Shown: positions 1 through 7,285 of the stretch, in pieces
Layout of the letters: each line of letters opens with the position of its first letter
Position numbering within the stretch: the first letter of the stretch is position 1
From: CAYURP01 sp964447175
Lineage (GTDB): Bacteria; Zixibacteria; MSB-5A5; SM23-73-2
Reading direction: 5' to 3'
Assembly (NCBI GenBank): GCA_964447175.1
Contig: CAYURP010000027.1
Span: forward strand, 1-37,991
Length of the DNA stretch: 37,991 nucleotides
The notes under the pieces: model-generated
Database searches by the model: none
The model's input: only the letters and a program-made list of their open reading frames with translations
What the model was told of the DNA's origin: nothing
Made by a program: the position numbers and the translations under genes

Positions 1-467
1 CATATCCCTCTTAATTCCCTTAAGAATATGTTAGCGGTTATATCGCCAATACCCTTGCCCAGATTTTTCAGTCTTTTTTCCAGATCCCTGGGGTCTTTTG
101 CGCTCTGATGTAATCTGTTCAAATCACCTTGGTATTCTTCTTTCAGGTTTTTCATTATCTGCAGGAATTTATTTGCGGTTTTGAAATCGTATCTCACATA
201 CCCCCCGCTATCCAAAATTCCCACCAATCCCTCCCACTCTTTATTCAATATATCATCCGGGGTCAATGCTTTTTCTTTTTCAAATTCCTTGTAGGTATGG
301 ACCACGATGGTCTCAGATATTCTTGCTCCGAAAAGTATGGAGGCTAAAAACCACTTGAATATCTCAGAAGATTTCCCCTGGGAAAGATCGATACCTAAAG
401 ATCGGGAAAAACTCTTCCCCAGTGTTCTCACTAATTTTTTTATTATCTGTTTTTCCCCACTGCACAT
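1..467 (-). CDS. HhH-GPD (endonuclease III-like) DNA repair protein, partial
   Basis: The minus strand is open from an ATG at 467 to the window edge, giving 155 codons without a stop, so the C-terminus is missing. The visible part is mostly helical and ends in a helix-hairpin-helix-like stretch (LGKGIGDITANIFLRELRG, near residues 136-154), the DNA-binding hairpin of endonuclease III-type glycosylases and AP lyases. An earlier segment (SSEIFKWFLASILFGARIS) matches the first helices of the HhH-GPD fold. The catalytic Lys/Asp region and any iron-sulfur cysteines lie beyond the edge, so activity cannot be judged. Family knowledge suggests base-excision repair in the cytoplasm; the exact substrate is unknown. 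The gene is divergent from the osmolyte cluster. Confidence 0.6.
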   Translation of the reverse strand, partial: MCSGEKQIIKKLVRTLGKSFSRSLGIDLSQGKSSEIFKWFLASILFGARISETIVVHTYKEFEKEKALTPDDILNKEWEGLVGILDSGGYVRYDFKTANKFLQIMKNLKEEYQGDLNRLHQSAKDPRDLEKRLKNLGKGIGDITANIFLRELRGI

Positions 468-489
468 TGAATTTTAAATTCGAATTCTG

Positions 490-518
490 TTGACTTATCT
501 TCAAACTTTTCTTAAAAT
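490..518 (+). promoter_or_regulatory. Sigma-70-like promoter of the osmolyte cluster
   Basis: TTGACT at 490-495 and TAAAAT at 513-518 are separated by 17 bases. They lie about 100 bases before the gpgS start, in the AT-rich spacer between two divergent genes. A purine-rich Shine-Dalgarno (GGAGGGAGG) directly precedes the ATG at 618. No operator is obvious. Confidence 0.5.
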
Positions 519-617
519 TTAGTGAGTTTTAAAAGATAATGCAAGAGCAAAATAAAAGGAGAAATATCTGCGCTTTAGTTTTTATAAAAAAATGGTGTCA
601 AAAGGAAAGGAGGGAGG

Positions 618-1793
618 ATGAGTGATTTCTTTCAATCTGGTGTAGTCTCCACTTTACACCGTCTGGGCAAAGTTGACCTCAAGGAATTGGAAAAGCGGCT
701 TAAGGAACATTCCCAACATCGTCCCATCGCTCTGATTCTTCCTGCAGTCTATACGGAGTTTGAGGGCAAAGCCATGCCCAAAATTCTGCAGGAGTTAAAG
801 AATGTGGATTACTTAGAAGAGATCGTTTTAGTGATGAATCAGACCGATGCCATGGAATTTAAACGGGCCAAGAAAACCGTTGCTGATTTCGGGTTGAACA
901 TAAAGATCGTCTGGAGTTCAGGTCCCCGAATAGGCGAGTTGTATCAGTTGCTGAAGGAAAACGATCTTCACTTAGGACCAGACGGGAAGGGTCGTTCAGT
1001 CTGGATCGCAACGGGATATGTCATCGCCAATGAAAAATCAGAGGTCATAGCTTTGCACGATTGTGACATAGTCAACTATAATCGCGAGCTTTTAGCCCGG
1101 CTTTGTTATCCTTTGGCTAATCCATCCATGGGTTACGAATTCTGTAAAGGTTATTACAGCCGGGTAACAGACCGTTTGTACGGAAGGGTAACCCGGCTTT
1201 TCATCACTCCTCTTATCCGGGCTCTTGAGAAGCTGGTGGGGTATCATCCTTTCCTGGTTTACCTGGATAGCTTTCGCTATCCTTTAGCTGGGGAGTTCAG
1301 TTTGGACGTGGATTTAGCTCGAATAAACCGCATCCCCAGTGACTGGGGTCTGGAGGTGGGCGTTCTGGCTGAAGTTTACAGGAACTGCGTAGCTAAAAGG
1401 ATCTGTCAGGTGGACTTAATCGAAACCTACGAACATAAACATAAAACGCTCTCAGCCAGAGATCCCAAAAAGGGACTTCTGAGAATGTGTATTGATATTA
1501 CCAGCTCTCTTTTCCGAACTCTCTCCACTGAGGGCATTATAATCTCAGCCGGACTTTTAAGAACTTTGCTGGGTACCTACCTCCGTATCGCCCAGGACAC
1601 CGTGAAAAAATATGAGGATGATGCAGCCATAAATAGCCTTTTCTATGATCGGCACGCTGAGGTAACTGCGGTTGAGGCTTTTATCAAGGGCATTCAGATA
1701 GCATCAAAGGAATTTCTGGATGATCCGCTGGGCGCTCCGGAAATACCCAACTGGAACCGGGTAACCTCGGCCATCCCGGATTTTCTGGATAGA
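618..1793 (+). CDS. gpgS: Glucosyl-3-phosphoglycerate synthase (3' end at scaffold gap)
   Basis: A GT-A fold retaining glycosyltransferase that transfers glucose from an NDP-glucose to 3-phosphoglycerate, the first step of glucosylglycerate synthesis in the cytoplasm. Visible features are the nucleotide-binding strand LPAVYTEFEG (residues 41-50), the K-G-R loop at 124-126, the metal-binding D148-C149-D150, the acceptor region SDWGLEVGV and an EHKHK motif typical of GpgS. The 392 residues before the N run are close to the usual length of bacterial and archaeal GpgS (about 390-400), so only a short tail is likely lost. The ATG at 618 follows a strong Shine-Dalgarno. It is first in a plus-strand cluster with a glycerate kinase, a second glycosyltransferase and a phosphatase. 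Confidence 0.85.
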
Positions 1794-1893
1794 NNNNNNN
1801 NNNNNNNNNNNNNNNNNNNNNNNNNNNNNNNNNNNNNNNNNNNNNNNNNNNNNNNNNNNNNNNNNNNNNNNNNNNNNNNNNNNNNNNNNNNNN
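1794..1893. other. Scaffold gap (100 N)
   Basis: Exactly 100 undetermined bases, the conventional placeholder for a join of unknown length. It removes the end of gpgS and the beginning of the glycerate kinase gene. The real gap may be longer or shorter, and another gene could be hidden here. Confidence 0.98.
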
Positions 1894-3030
1894 ATGGCTA
1901 AAGCCACAGAGAGAATTTTAGGTGAAAGGATTGACAAAGGGATCATTATCACTAAAAAAGGATATGTGGAGAAACTCTCCAGAATTGAACTGATGCAGGC
2001 AGCTCATCCCGTGCCGGATGAAAACGGAATCAAAGCTACGGAAAGGATAATAAAACTCCTGCAGGAAGCCGGAAAAAAAGACCTGATCATCTGTTTGATC
2101 TCCGGAGGAGGATCAGCTTTATTCATAGCTCCCTATCCGGGAATAACCCTGCTGGAAAAACAGGAGCTGACTGATCTCCTTCTGAAATCGGGTGCAGACA
2201 TAAGCGAGATAAATACCGTGCGTAAACATATCTCCCGGGTTAAAGGAGGAAGATTAGCCCAAATAGCTTACCCGGCAAAAATACTCTCCTTGATCCTGTC
2301 TGACGTTGTCGGGGATAAACTGGATTCCATAGCCTCAGGACCCACTGCACCGGATCCTACCACCTTTTCAGATTGTATTCGGATTTTAAAGAAATATGAG
2401 CTTTTTGGCAAAATACCACTTTCGATAAAAACATATCTAAATGAAAATATTGATAAGATGGAGAACGAAACACCCAAACCGGGTGATCCTGTTTTCGAAA
2501 ACGTACAAAATGTCATAATCGGCTCCAATTACCTGGCTTTAAAATCCGCAGAGAAAAAAGCCATTGATCTGGATTTCAATACATATCTTTTGTCAGATTC
2601 GATTATTGGAGATACTACAGATGCCGCTATAGAGCATTCCCGACTGGCTAAAAAAATTAAAGAAAAAAACCAGCCCGTTTCCCCACCTGCCTGCCTTATC
2701 TCCGGAGGTGAGACCACGGTTCAGGTCAAAGGTAAGGGCCTTGGTGGCAGAAACCAGGAGTTCGCTTTAGTCTGTGCCCTGGAAATCGAGGGAATGGAAG
2801 ACACGGTGATTCTGAGCCTGAACACCGATGGCACGGACGGTCCCACGGATGCAGCTGGTGCCTTTTGTCATGGGAAAACTATACTGAAGGCAAAAAAATT
2901 AAATCTTGATCCAAAAGAGTATTTGGAAAACAACGATTCCTATCATTTTTTTGAAAGAGTAGGTGGACTGATAAAGACAGGTCCCACCAATACCAATGTA
3001 ATGGACATTCATTTGATCTTAGTGGGATAA
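1894..3030 (+). CDS. Glycerate 2-kinase, MOFRL family (5' end in gap)
   Basis: ATP-dependent D-glycerate kinase of the GckA/TtuD (MOFRL) type, which makes 2-phosphoglycerate. Visible are the substrate loop CLISGGGSAL, the conserved VRKHISRVKGGRLA helix, LSLILSDVVGD, and the C-terminal MOFRL motifs GGRNQEFAL and NTDGTDGPTDAAGA. The ATG right after the N run is almost certainly internal: MAKATERILG corresponds to the family's conserved region about 60-70 residues into the protein, so the true start lies in the gap. In this cluster the enzyme could recycle glycerate released from glucosylglycerate, or feed phosphoglycerate towards the synthase through glycolytic interconversion. Only 2 bases separate its stop from the next gene, so the two are probably co-translated. 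Confidence 0.88.
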   Translation: MAKATERILGERIDKGIIITKKGYVEKLSRIELMQAAHPVPDENGIKATERIIKLLQEAGKKDLIICLISGGGSALFIAPYPGITLLEKQELTDLLLKSGADISEINTVRKHISRVKGGRLAQIAYPAKILSLILSDVVGDKLDSIASGPTAPDPTTFSDCIRILKKYELFGKIPLSIKTYLNENIDKMENETPKPGDPVFENVQNVIIGSNYLALKSAEKKAIDLDFNTYLLSDSIIGDTTDAAIEHSRLAKKIKEKNQPVSPPACLISGGETTVQVKGKGLGGRNQEFALVCALEIEGMEDTVILSLNTDGTDGPTDAAGAFCHGKTILKAKKLNLDPKEYLENNDSYHFFERVGGLIKTGPTNTNVMDIHLILVG

Positions 3031-3032
3031 AA

Positions 3033-4298
3033 ATGGCAAAGGATATCTTAAGTAAGGAAGTCAAAGAACAAGTCAAAGAACATAAAAAAGCGGACATCGT
3101 TGTGGGAATCCCCAGCTACAACAATGCCCGCACCATACCCCATGTGGTAAGGGCGGTTTCAGCCGGTCTGGCTAAATACTTCTCCAAATACAACTGTATT
3201 GTGATAAATTCAGACGGAGGATCAGCTGATGGAACACCAGATATGGTGGAGAAAACCACCGTGGAGGATTTTGATACCATTCTTATCAAGCATCCGGTCT
3301 ATCCGGTAAGCAAGATAGTCACCCCCTATCATGGAATTCCGGGTAAGGGGAGTGCTTTCAGAACCATCTTTGCCATAGCAGATCTTCTGGAGGCTAAAGC
3401 CTGTGCCGTGGTGGATTCCGATCTGAGAAGCATTTCGCCGGAGTGGATGGAGTCTCTTCTGGAGCCCATACTTTTTCATGGATTTGACTTCGTTGCCCCC
3501 TTGTATCAGAGGCACAAATATGACGGCACCATAACCAACAGCATAGTCTATCCCCTGACCCGGGCTTTATATGGCAAAAGGATAAGGCAGCCCATAGGGG
3601 GGGAGTTTGGTTTCTCCGGTAAATTAACCTCGCATTTTCTAAAACAAGAGGAGGTCTACCAGACCGACGTGGCCCGGTATGGCATTGATATCTGGATGAC
3701 CACCACTGCAATAGCCAACGGTTACAATGTTTGTCAATCGTTTTTAGGAGCAAAAATCCACGACCCCAAGGATCCGGGTGCGGATCTGTCCGCCATGCTG
3801 GCTCAGGTGGTAGGATCGGTATTCGCCCTGATGGAAACATATTACGATAAATGGTCCGAAACTACCAATTCCACTCCGGTTACCGAGTTCGGATTTAAAT
3901 TCGAAGCGGGATTAGAACCGGTAAGGGTGAATCTGGAGAGAATGGTGGAAAATTTCTCGCAGGGAGTTCTGAATCTTAAACCTGTCTGGAAAAGATTTCT
4001 GTCAAAGGACATCTTAAGGGAGCTGAAAAGAATGTCCTCCTATAACGTCCTGGAATTCAGGTTCCCGGAGGAGCTCTGGGTCAAGATCATCTATGACTTC
4101 GCCCTGGCTTATCATAAAAGAGTTATGTCTTGGGAACACATCCTGAAATCATTAACTCCCCTCTATTTGGGAAGAACCGCCTCCTTTGTTAACGAAACCA
4201 TGGACTCAAATGCACCGGAAGTGGAGGAGAAGCTCGAGAACCTTTGCCAGGAGTTTGAAAAACAAAAAAATTATCTGGTTAAAAACTGGGTCAAATAA
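3033..4298 (+). CDS. GT-A glycosyltransferase, candidate second sugar transferase of the osmolyte pathway
   Basis: A 421-residue glycosyltransferase with a GT-A nucleotide-binding start (DIVVGIPSYNNARTI, residues 21-35), INSDGGSADGT (58-68), a K-G-S loop (GIPGKGSAF, 101-109), the metal motif D128-S129-D130, QPIGGE (186-191) and YGIDIW (216-221) followed by a downstream His (KIHDPKDPG). The QPxGGE, GID and K-x-H spacing resembles mannosylglycerate synthase (GT78) rather than ordinary cell-wall GT2 enzymes. The long helical C-terminus lacks membrane spans. Encoded between the glycerate kinase and an MscS-like protein, it is a good candidate for adding mannose to glucosyl(-3-phospho)glycerate. 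That role is inferred from context; it could also be a second glucosyltransferase. Confidence 0.7.
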   Translation: MAKDILSKEVKEQVKEHKKADIVVGIPSYNNARTIPHVVRAVSAGLAKYFSKYNCIVINSDGGSADGTPDMVEKTTVEDFDTILIKHPVYPVSKIVTPYHGIPGKGSAFRTIFAIADLLEAKACAVVDSDLRSISPEWMESLLEPILFHGFDFVAPLYQRHKYDGTITNSIVYPLTRALYGKRIRQPIGGEFGFSGKLTSHFLKQEEVYQTDVARYGIDIWMTTTAIANGYNVCQSFLGAKIHDPKDPGADLSAMLAQVVGSVFALMETYYDKWSETTNSTPVTEFGFKFEAGLEPVRVNLERMVENFSQGVLNLKPVWKRFLSKDILRELKRMSSYNVLEFRFPEELWVKIIYDFALAYHKRVMSWEHILKSLTPLYLGRTASFVNETMDSNAPEVEEKLENLCQEFEKQKNYLVKNWVK

Positions 4299-4310
4299 AA
4301 GGAGGAAACT

Positions 4311-5030
4311 ATGTTAGAAAACATCACCTGGATACAATTAACTCTCACCAATCCCATTGTGGAATTCTGGGAGAAGATAGCATATGTGGGTCCTAAACTG
4401 CTTGAGCTTATTATCATCATTGTTTTAGGATTTTTGTTTGGGTCGCTATTCAAGCTTCTGGTCAGAGCTGTCTTGAACGCAGTAAAATTCGATCGATTCT
4501 GCTTCCGGATCGGATTCTCAACCGCGCTGCAAAGAGCAAGCATTATGCGTCCCCCTACCGAAATCATCGCCCTTTTCACCTACTGGGTGGTCGTCTTTAT
4601 GTTCATCCTGGCAGGGTTCAGCGCATTGAAGGTCACAGCAGTGGATCAGATGATCGCATCCCTTTTCTCCTATCTCCCCCATTTCCTTTTGGCTATTCTG
4701 GTTTTTATCTTCGGGTATCTTCTGGCTCAATTCTTGAGCCGGGCACTTCTGATAGCGCTGGTTAATGCCGAGGTAAAATATGCCCGCTTTATTGCTGGCG
4801 GCGTTCAGATCCTGATAATATTTCTGTTCATAGCTATGGGGATTGAACAGCTGGGCATAGCCCGGGGAGTGGTAGTAGCTACTTTTTCCATATTTTTTGG
4901 AGGAGTGGTTTTAGCTCTGGCTATTGCCTTCGGTCTGGGAGGCAAAGACATCGCCAGGGAGATTCTGGAGAAAAGAATAAAACCCCCATCCGAAACCAAA
5001 CCCAAACCCGATGAAATTTCACATATATAA
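4311..5030 (+). CDS. MscS-related TM-helix repeat membrane protein
   Basis: A 239-residue inner-membrane protein with four or five hydrophobic helices. The segment LLELIIIIVLGFLFGSLFKLLVRAV and a later copy around FLLAILVFIFGYLLAQFLSRALL match the repeated 'conserved TM helix' module found in MscS-superfamily proteins. The last helix, rich in Gly and Ala and followed by FGLGGKDIAREILEKRI, looks like an MscS pore helix. The cytoplasmic beta and alpha/beta cage that gates MscS is absent, and the chain ends in a short Pro/Lys-rich tail. A good Shine-Dalgarno (AAGGAGGAAAC) precedes the ATG. Its place inside an osmolyte operon suggests a role in osmotic downshift or solute movement, but channel activity is not demonstrable from sequence. 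Confidence 0.7.
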   Translation: MLENITWIQLTLTNPIVEFWEKIAYVGPKLLELIIIIVLGFLFGSLFKLLVRAVLNAVKFDRFCFRIGFSTALQRASIMRPPTEIIALFTYWVVVFMFILAGFSALKVTAVDQMIASLFSYLPHFLLAILVFIFGYLLAQFLSRALLIALVNAEVKYARFIAGGVQILIIFLFIAMGIEQLGIARGVVVATFSIFFGGVVLALAIAFGLGGKDIAREILEKRIKPPSETKPKPDEISHI

Positions 5031-5036
5031 ACCATT

Positions 5037-5864
5037 ATGAAGGAAAAGATATTAATATTCACCGACTTGGATGGCACCCTCTTAGATTACAATACCTACT
5101 CCTACGAAAAGGCTATCTTTAGTCTACAGCTCATTAAAAGAAAAGACATCCCCTTGATTTTGTGTTCCAGCAAAACCCGTGCGGAAATAGAGGTCTACAG
5201 GAAATTGTTAAAAAACTACCATCCCTTCATCCCGGAAAATGGCGGAGCTGTCTTTGTTCCCCGCAAGTATTTCAAAACTAAACTGAAGGGTTTTGTGGAT
5301 AAGCCAGGTTACTGGGTAAAGGAACTGGGCGTTACCTATCCTCTGCTCAGAAAAAAACTGGTTCAGGTAACCTCCAAATTCGGTCAACCAGTTTATGGGT
5401 TCGGAGATATGAATCCCAAAGAGATCGCCTCCCTCTGCAAGATCACCTACAAAGATGCCGAGCTGGCTAAATGGAGAGAGTATGACGAGACTTTCTATTT
5501 TCTGAAATCAGTGGATGAGGTGACCCTAAAGGAAATGCAGGCAGAATTCGCAAAAGAAGGACTCACTCTGGTAAAGGGCACCAGGTTCTTTCACCTCACC
5601 GGGCAAAACGACAAAGGCAAAGCTGCAGAAATCCTAAAAGAACTGTACCAAAAGGAATCTGGGACCAAATGCAAAGCCATCGGTTTAGGAGACAGCTTAA
5701 ATGACCTTCCCTTACTGCAAGCTTGTGACATTGCCTATCTGGTAAAAAAACCGGATGGCTCATACGATAAGGATGTGCTAGCCCAAGTAAAGCCAAATCT
5801 GGCCGAAGGGATAGGACCTGAAGGGTGGAACAAAGCAGTGCTGGAAGTGGTGGGTGCAGAGTAG
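5037..5864 (+). CDS. Mannosyl/glucosyl-3-phosphoglycerate phosphatase (HAD superfamily)
   Basis: A 275-residue HAD phosphatase of the MpgP/GpgP (YedP-like) family, which removes phosphate from the glycosyl-3-phosphoglycerate to give the compatible solute. HAD motif I is FTDLDGT (nucleophile D10, acid/base D12), motif II lies in LILCSSKTRAEIE (40-52), motif III includes the Lys of NDKGKA (193), and motif IV is GLGDSLND (216-223). ENGGAVFVP (67-75) is the usual cap-proximal signature of this family. It follows the membrane protein by 6 bases and closes the cluster. Sequence alone does not tell whether the natural substrate is the glucosyl, mannosyl or mannosylglucosyl phosphoglycerate. Confidence 0.85.
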   Translation: MKEKILIFTDLDGTLLDYNTYSYEKAIFSLQLIKRKDIPLILCSSKTRAEIEVYRKLLKNYHPFIPENGGAVFVPRKYFKTKLKGFVDKPGYWVKELGVTYPLLRKKLVQVTSKFGQPVYGFGDMNPKEIASLCKITYKDAELAKWREYDETFYFLKSVDEVTLKEMQAEFAKEGLTLVKGTRFFHLTGQNDKGKAAEILKELYQKESGTKCKAIGLGDSLNDLPLLQACDIAYLVKKPDGSYDKDVLAQVKPNLAEGIGPEGWNKAVLEVVGAE

Positions 5865-5922
5865 TTTAAAACAGCGGGATATTTTTCATTTAAGCGAAGT
5901 TACTTAAGGATATCTTGAAATT

Positions 5923-6354
5923 TTATTCCTGGTAGGAGACGATCTTCCAGGCATTCTCTTCCCATTTAAGAATGGTCTGGGTATAACGGGTGATTCCGGT
6001 CTCCTTGTGCATAAAGGTAACCTCCACCCGGGCTGAATCTCCCTGAACGTGTTCGCCAGCCACTATGATCCGAAAGCTTTGCCATTTAGCCCGCACCGCA
6101 CCATTTTTTAACAGGCTCCGGTAAAGGTCTTTTTTCATCAGATCCAGGTTTTGAATCTGTTCCTCCTCGGGCAGATGCTTTAGCTTTTCTTTAGCCACCT
6201 GATCAAAGTCCACATATTTGAGGATAGCAGTCGAATCGGATGCATACACCGCCTCCACGAATTCCATTACAACCTTCCTCGGGTTGGGACGCCCGCCGCA
6301 GGCAAGAATCAAAATGATAGCCGCTAACAAAATAAGATATAAACCTTTTTTCAT
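5923..6354 (-). CDS. Small lipoprotein, DUF4878/NTF2-like
   Basis: A 143-residue protein that starts at the ATG at 6354, preceded by a GGAAGG Shine-Dalgarno and a strong promoter. The N-terminus is a lipoprotein signal peptide (MKKGLYLILLAAIILILAC) with lipobox LILA-C, so it should be lipidated at Cys19 and sit in the inner or outer membrane facing the periplasm. The rest (NPRKVVMEFVEAVYASDSTA, then a helix and four beta strands ending WKIVSYQE) has the helix-helix-sheet pattern of NTF2-like DUF4878 lipoproteins, whose function is unknown. A longer reading frame runs upstream to 6612 but crosses palindromic repeats and the promoter, so it is not used. Confidence 0.8.
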   Translation of the reverse strand: MKKGLYLILLAAIILILACGGRPNPRKVVMEFVEAVYASDSTAILKYVDFDQVAKEKLKHLPEEEQIQNLDLMKKDLYRSLLKNGAVRAKWQSFRIIVAGEHVQGDSARVEVTFMHKETGITRYTQTILKWEENAWKIVSYQE

Positions 6355-6377
6355 CCTTCCTCTCTTATCTTGCTCTA

Positions 6378-6405
6378 TTATTACAAAAAAATATAAGATT
6401 GTCAA
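6378..6405 (-). promoter_or_regulatory. Promoter of the small lipoprotein gene
   Basis: On the minus strand TTGACA (6405-6400) and TAATAA (6383-6378) are separated by 16 bases, with a 5' leader of roughly 15-20 bases to the ATG at 6354. This is one of the best consensus matches in the window. Confidence 0.65.
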
Positions 6406-6434
6406 TATTATTTTCATGAATAATAAACAACACG

Positions 6435-6479
6435 GGTTGAGACAACCTTTGTTGGTGGTGGAATTGGATTTCCACCACC
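6435..6479. repeat. Two adjacent perfect hairpins at the left of a palindrome battery
   Basis: GGTTG (6435-6439) pairs with CAACC (6443-6447). Seven bases later GGTGGTGGAA (6454-6463) pairs perfectly with TTCCACCACC (6470-6479) around a 6-base loop. No T-run follows on either strand, so these are not ordinary intrinsic terminators. They start a 190-base series of palindromes that continues at 6489 and 6582. Confidence 0.7.
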
Positions 6480-6488
6480 ATCCAGTAA

Positions 6489-6524
6489 CACACCTTGTCT
6501 CCCTGGCCGTTCCGGCAAGGTGTG
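6489..6524. repeat. CACACCTTG/CAAGGTGTG palindrome, long-loop variant
   Basis: CACACCTTG (6489-6497) pairs with CAAGGTGTG (6516-6524). The same 9-bp stem occurs at 35592-35613 and 36575-36596 with a 4-base loop; here the loop is 18 bases and contains a small GCC/GGC stem. The conserved stem with a variable loop marks it as a member of a dispersed repeat family. Confidence 0.7.
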
Positions 6525-6581
6525 ATTGATAAATAAAGGTTTCCTGCCTGACCAGAAAAAAACTTGTGTCACAAAAACTCT

Positions 6582-6622
6582 GTGCCAGTTGGGTCCCCTG
6601 ACCCAACTGCAAAAAAGAACCT
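6582..6622. repeat. CAGTYGGGTC palindromic repeat, copy 1
   Basis: CAGTTGGGTC (6586-6595) pairs with GACCCAACTG (6600-6609) around loop CCCT, inside a 41-base unit starting GTGCC and ending AAAAAAGAACCT. The unit recurs at 7286-7326 in the same orientation with only four mismatches, two of which compensate within the stem. The two copies bracket the small expression unit at 6698-7184. Confidence 0.8.
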
Positions 6623-6697
6623 TACAAACCCTAAAATTGATAAAGCAAAGGATAAAAGAGTTAACTGAAATATTAAAGGAAAAAAATATAATTTCTG

Positions 6698-6727
6698 TTG
6701 ACAAAGAAAACAGGCAAGATGTATATT
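6698..6727 (+). promoter_or_regulatory. Promoter-like TTGACA/TATATT before a possible small gene
   Basis: TTGACA at 6698-6703 and TATATT at 6722-6727 with an 18-base spacer. A hairpin (6735-6753) and an AAGGAG Shine-Dalgarno (6771-6776) follow, giving the layout of a genuine transcription and translation unit. Confidence 0.45.
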
Positions 6728-6734
6728 AAAGTGG

Positions 6735-6753
6735 AAAAAGGATAATCCTTTTT
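6735..6753 (+). other. Short leader hairpin
   Basis: AAAAAGGA (6735-6742) pairs with TCCTTTTT (6746-6753) around loop TAA, just downstream of the -10 element. It could act as a weak terminator or attenuator, or stabilise the 5' end of the transcript. The A/T-rich stem makes chance plausible. Confidence 0.35.
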
Positions 6754-6812
6754 CTGAGGTATAACCGTTGAAGGAGTAACGTAAGTGGATCGGATTTGGA
6801 GATATTGTAGCG

Positions 6813-7184
6813 TTGGTCTTAGTTATGACCGACTTGAACAAAATTATGCTTGGATTATTAGCGATTACAACAATCGTAATAATAGTAGAGTATCTCATTC
6901 GGAGACTCATATCTTTAGTAGGAACTGGAAAAAAACTCCTCCTCAAGATTATAGAAGTCTACTATGAAATAAAAGCCTCAAAACAAGCTCACAACCCACT
7001 TCACCAACAAATACAACAAAAAGATTCCCACAATCATCAATTCCAATCCAACCAGAGTCTCCCATACCTTCTTCATAGAAATAATATACTAAAGCAGAAA
7101 AGAAAAGCAAAAGGGAAAAAAGGGAGTAAGGAAGAAAGTAAAGAACAAAGTAAGTCTAAAAGGAAAGTAATAAGTAGAGAGTAG
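6813..7184 (+). CDS. Possible small membrane protein, perhaps degenerate
   Basis: An open frame of 123 codons, counted from a TTG (first ATG at 6825). Its first 40 residues hold a hydrophobic span (IMLGLLAITTIVIIVEYLI) followed by basic residues, a plausible single-pass membrane anchor. From about residue 65 the chain turns into Lys/Ser/Glu-rich low complexity that mirrors purine-rich DNA. The nearby AAGGAG Shine-Dalgarno (6771-6776) is well placed for a GTG at 6785, but that start is in a different frame, which runs only 60 codons. The membrane-like frame is open upstream to 6780 (with WIGFGDIVALVLV) but has no standard start there. This suggests a one-base frameshift in a decaying gene, or an assembly error. 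I recognise no family. Confidence 0.3.
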   Translation: MVLVMTDLNKIMLGLLAITTIVIIVEYLIRRLISLVGTGKKLLLKIIEVYYEIKASKQAHNPLHQQIQQKDSHNHQFQSNQSLPYLLHRNNILKQKRKAKGKKGSKEESKEQSKSKRKVISRE

Positions 7185-7285
7185 TAAGAATTAAAAAGGG
7201 ATTATTAGATTAAAGAATAGGGATAGAGAGAAGTAAGTAATAGATATAAAACATTATTATCCCACCTATCAATATCCTCATTTTA

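Noticed and set aside
129..347. Plus-strand open frame of 72 codons
   Set aside because: It lies antisense to the HhH-GPD gene, whose frame is longer, open to the edge and carries a recognisable motif.
1894..1896. ATG as the true start of the glycerate kinase
   Set aside because: It falls on a conserved internal segment of MOFRL kinases and directly abuts the N run.
1704..1952. Minus-strand open frame across the gap
   Set aside because: Forty percent of it is undetermined bases; it exists only because N does not encode a stop.
3394..3840. 148-codon minus-strand frame
   Set aside because: Antisense to a well-supported glycosyltransferase, with no start signal or recognisable protein.
6355..6612. 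N-terminal extension of the small lipoprotein
   Set aside because: It spans the promoter and several palindromes and would bury a textbook lipoprotein signal.
6526..6729. 67-codon plus-strand frame
   Set aside because: It reads through a palindromic repeat and into the promoter of the next unit; no Shine-Dalgarno.
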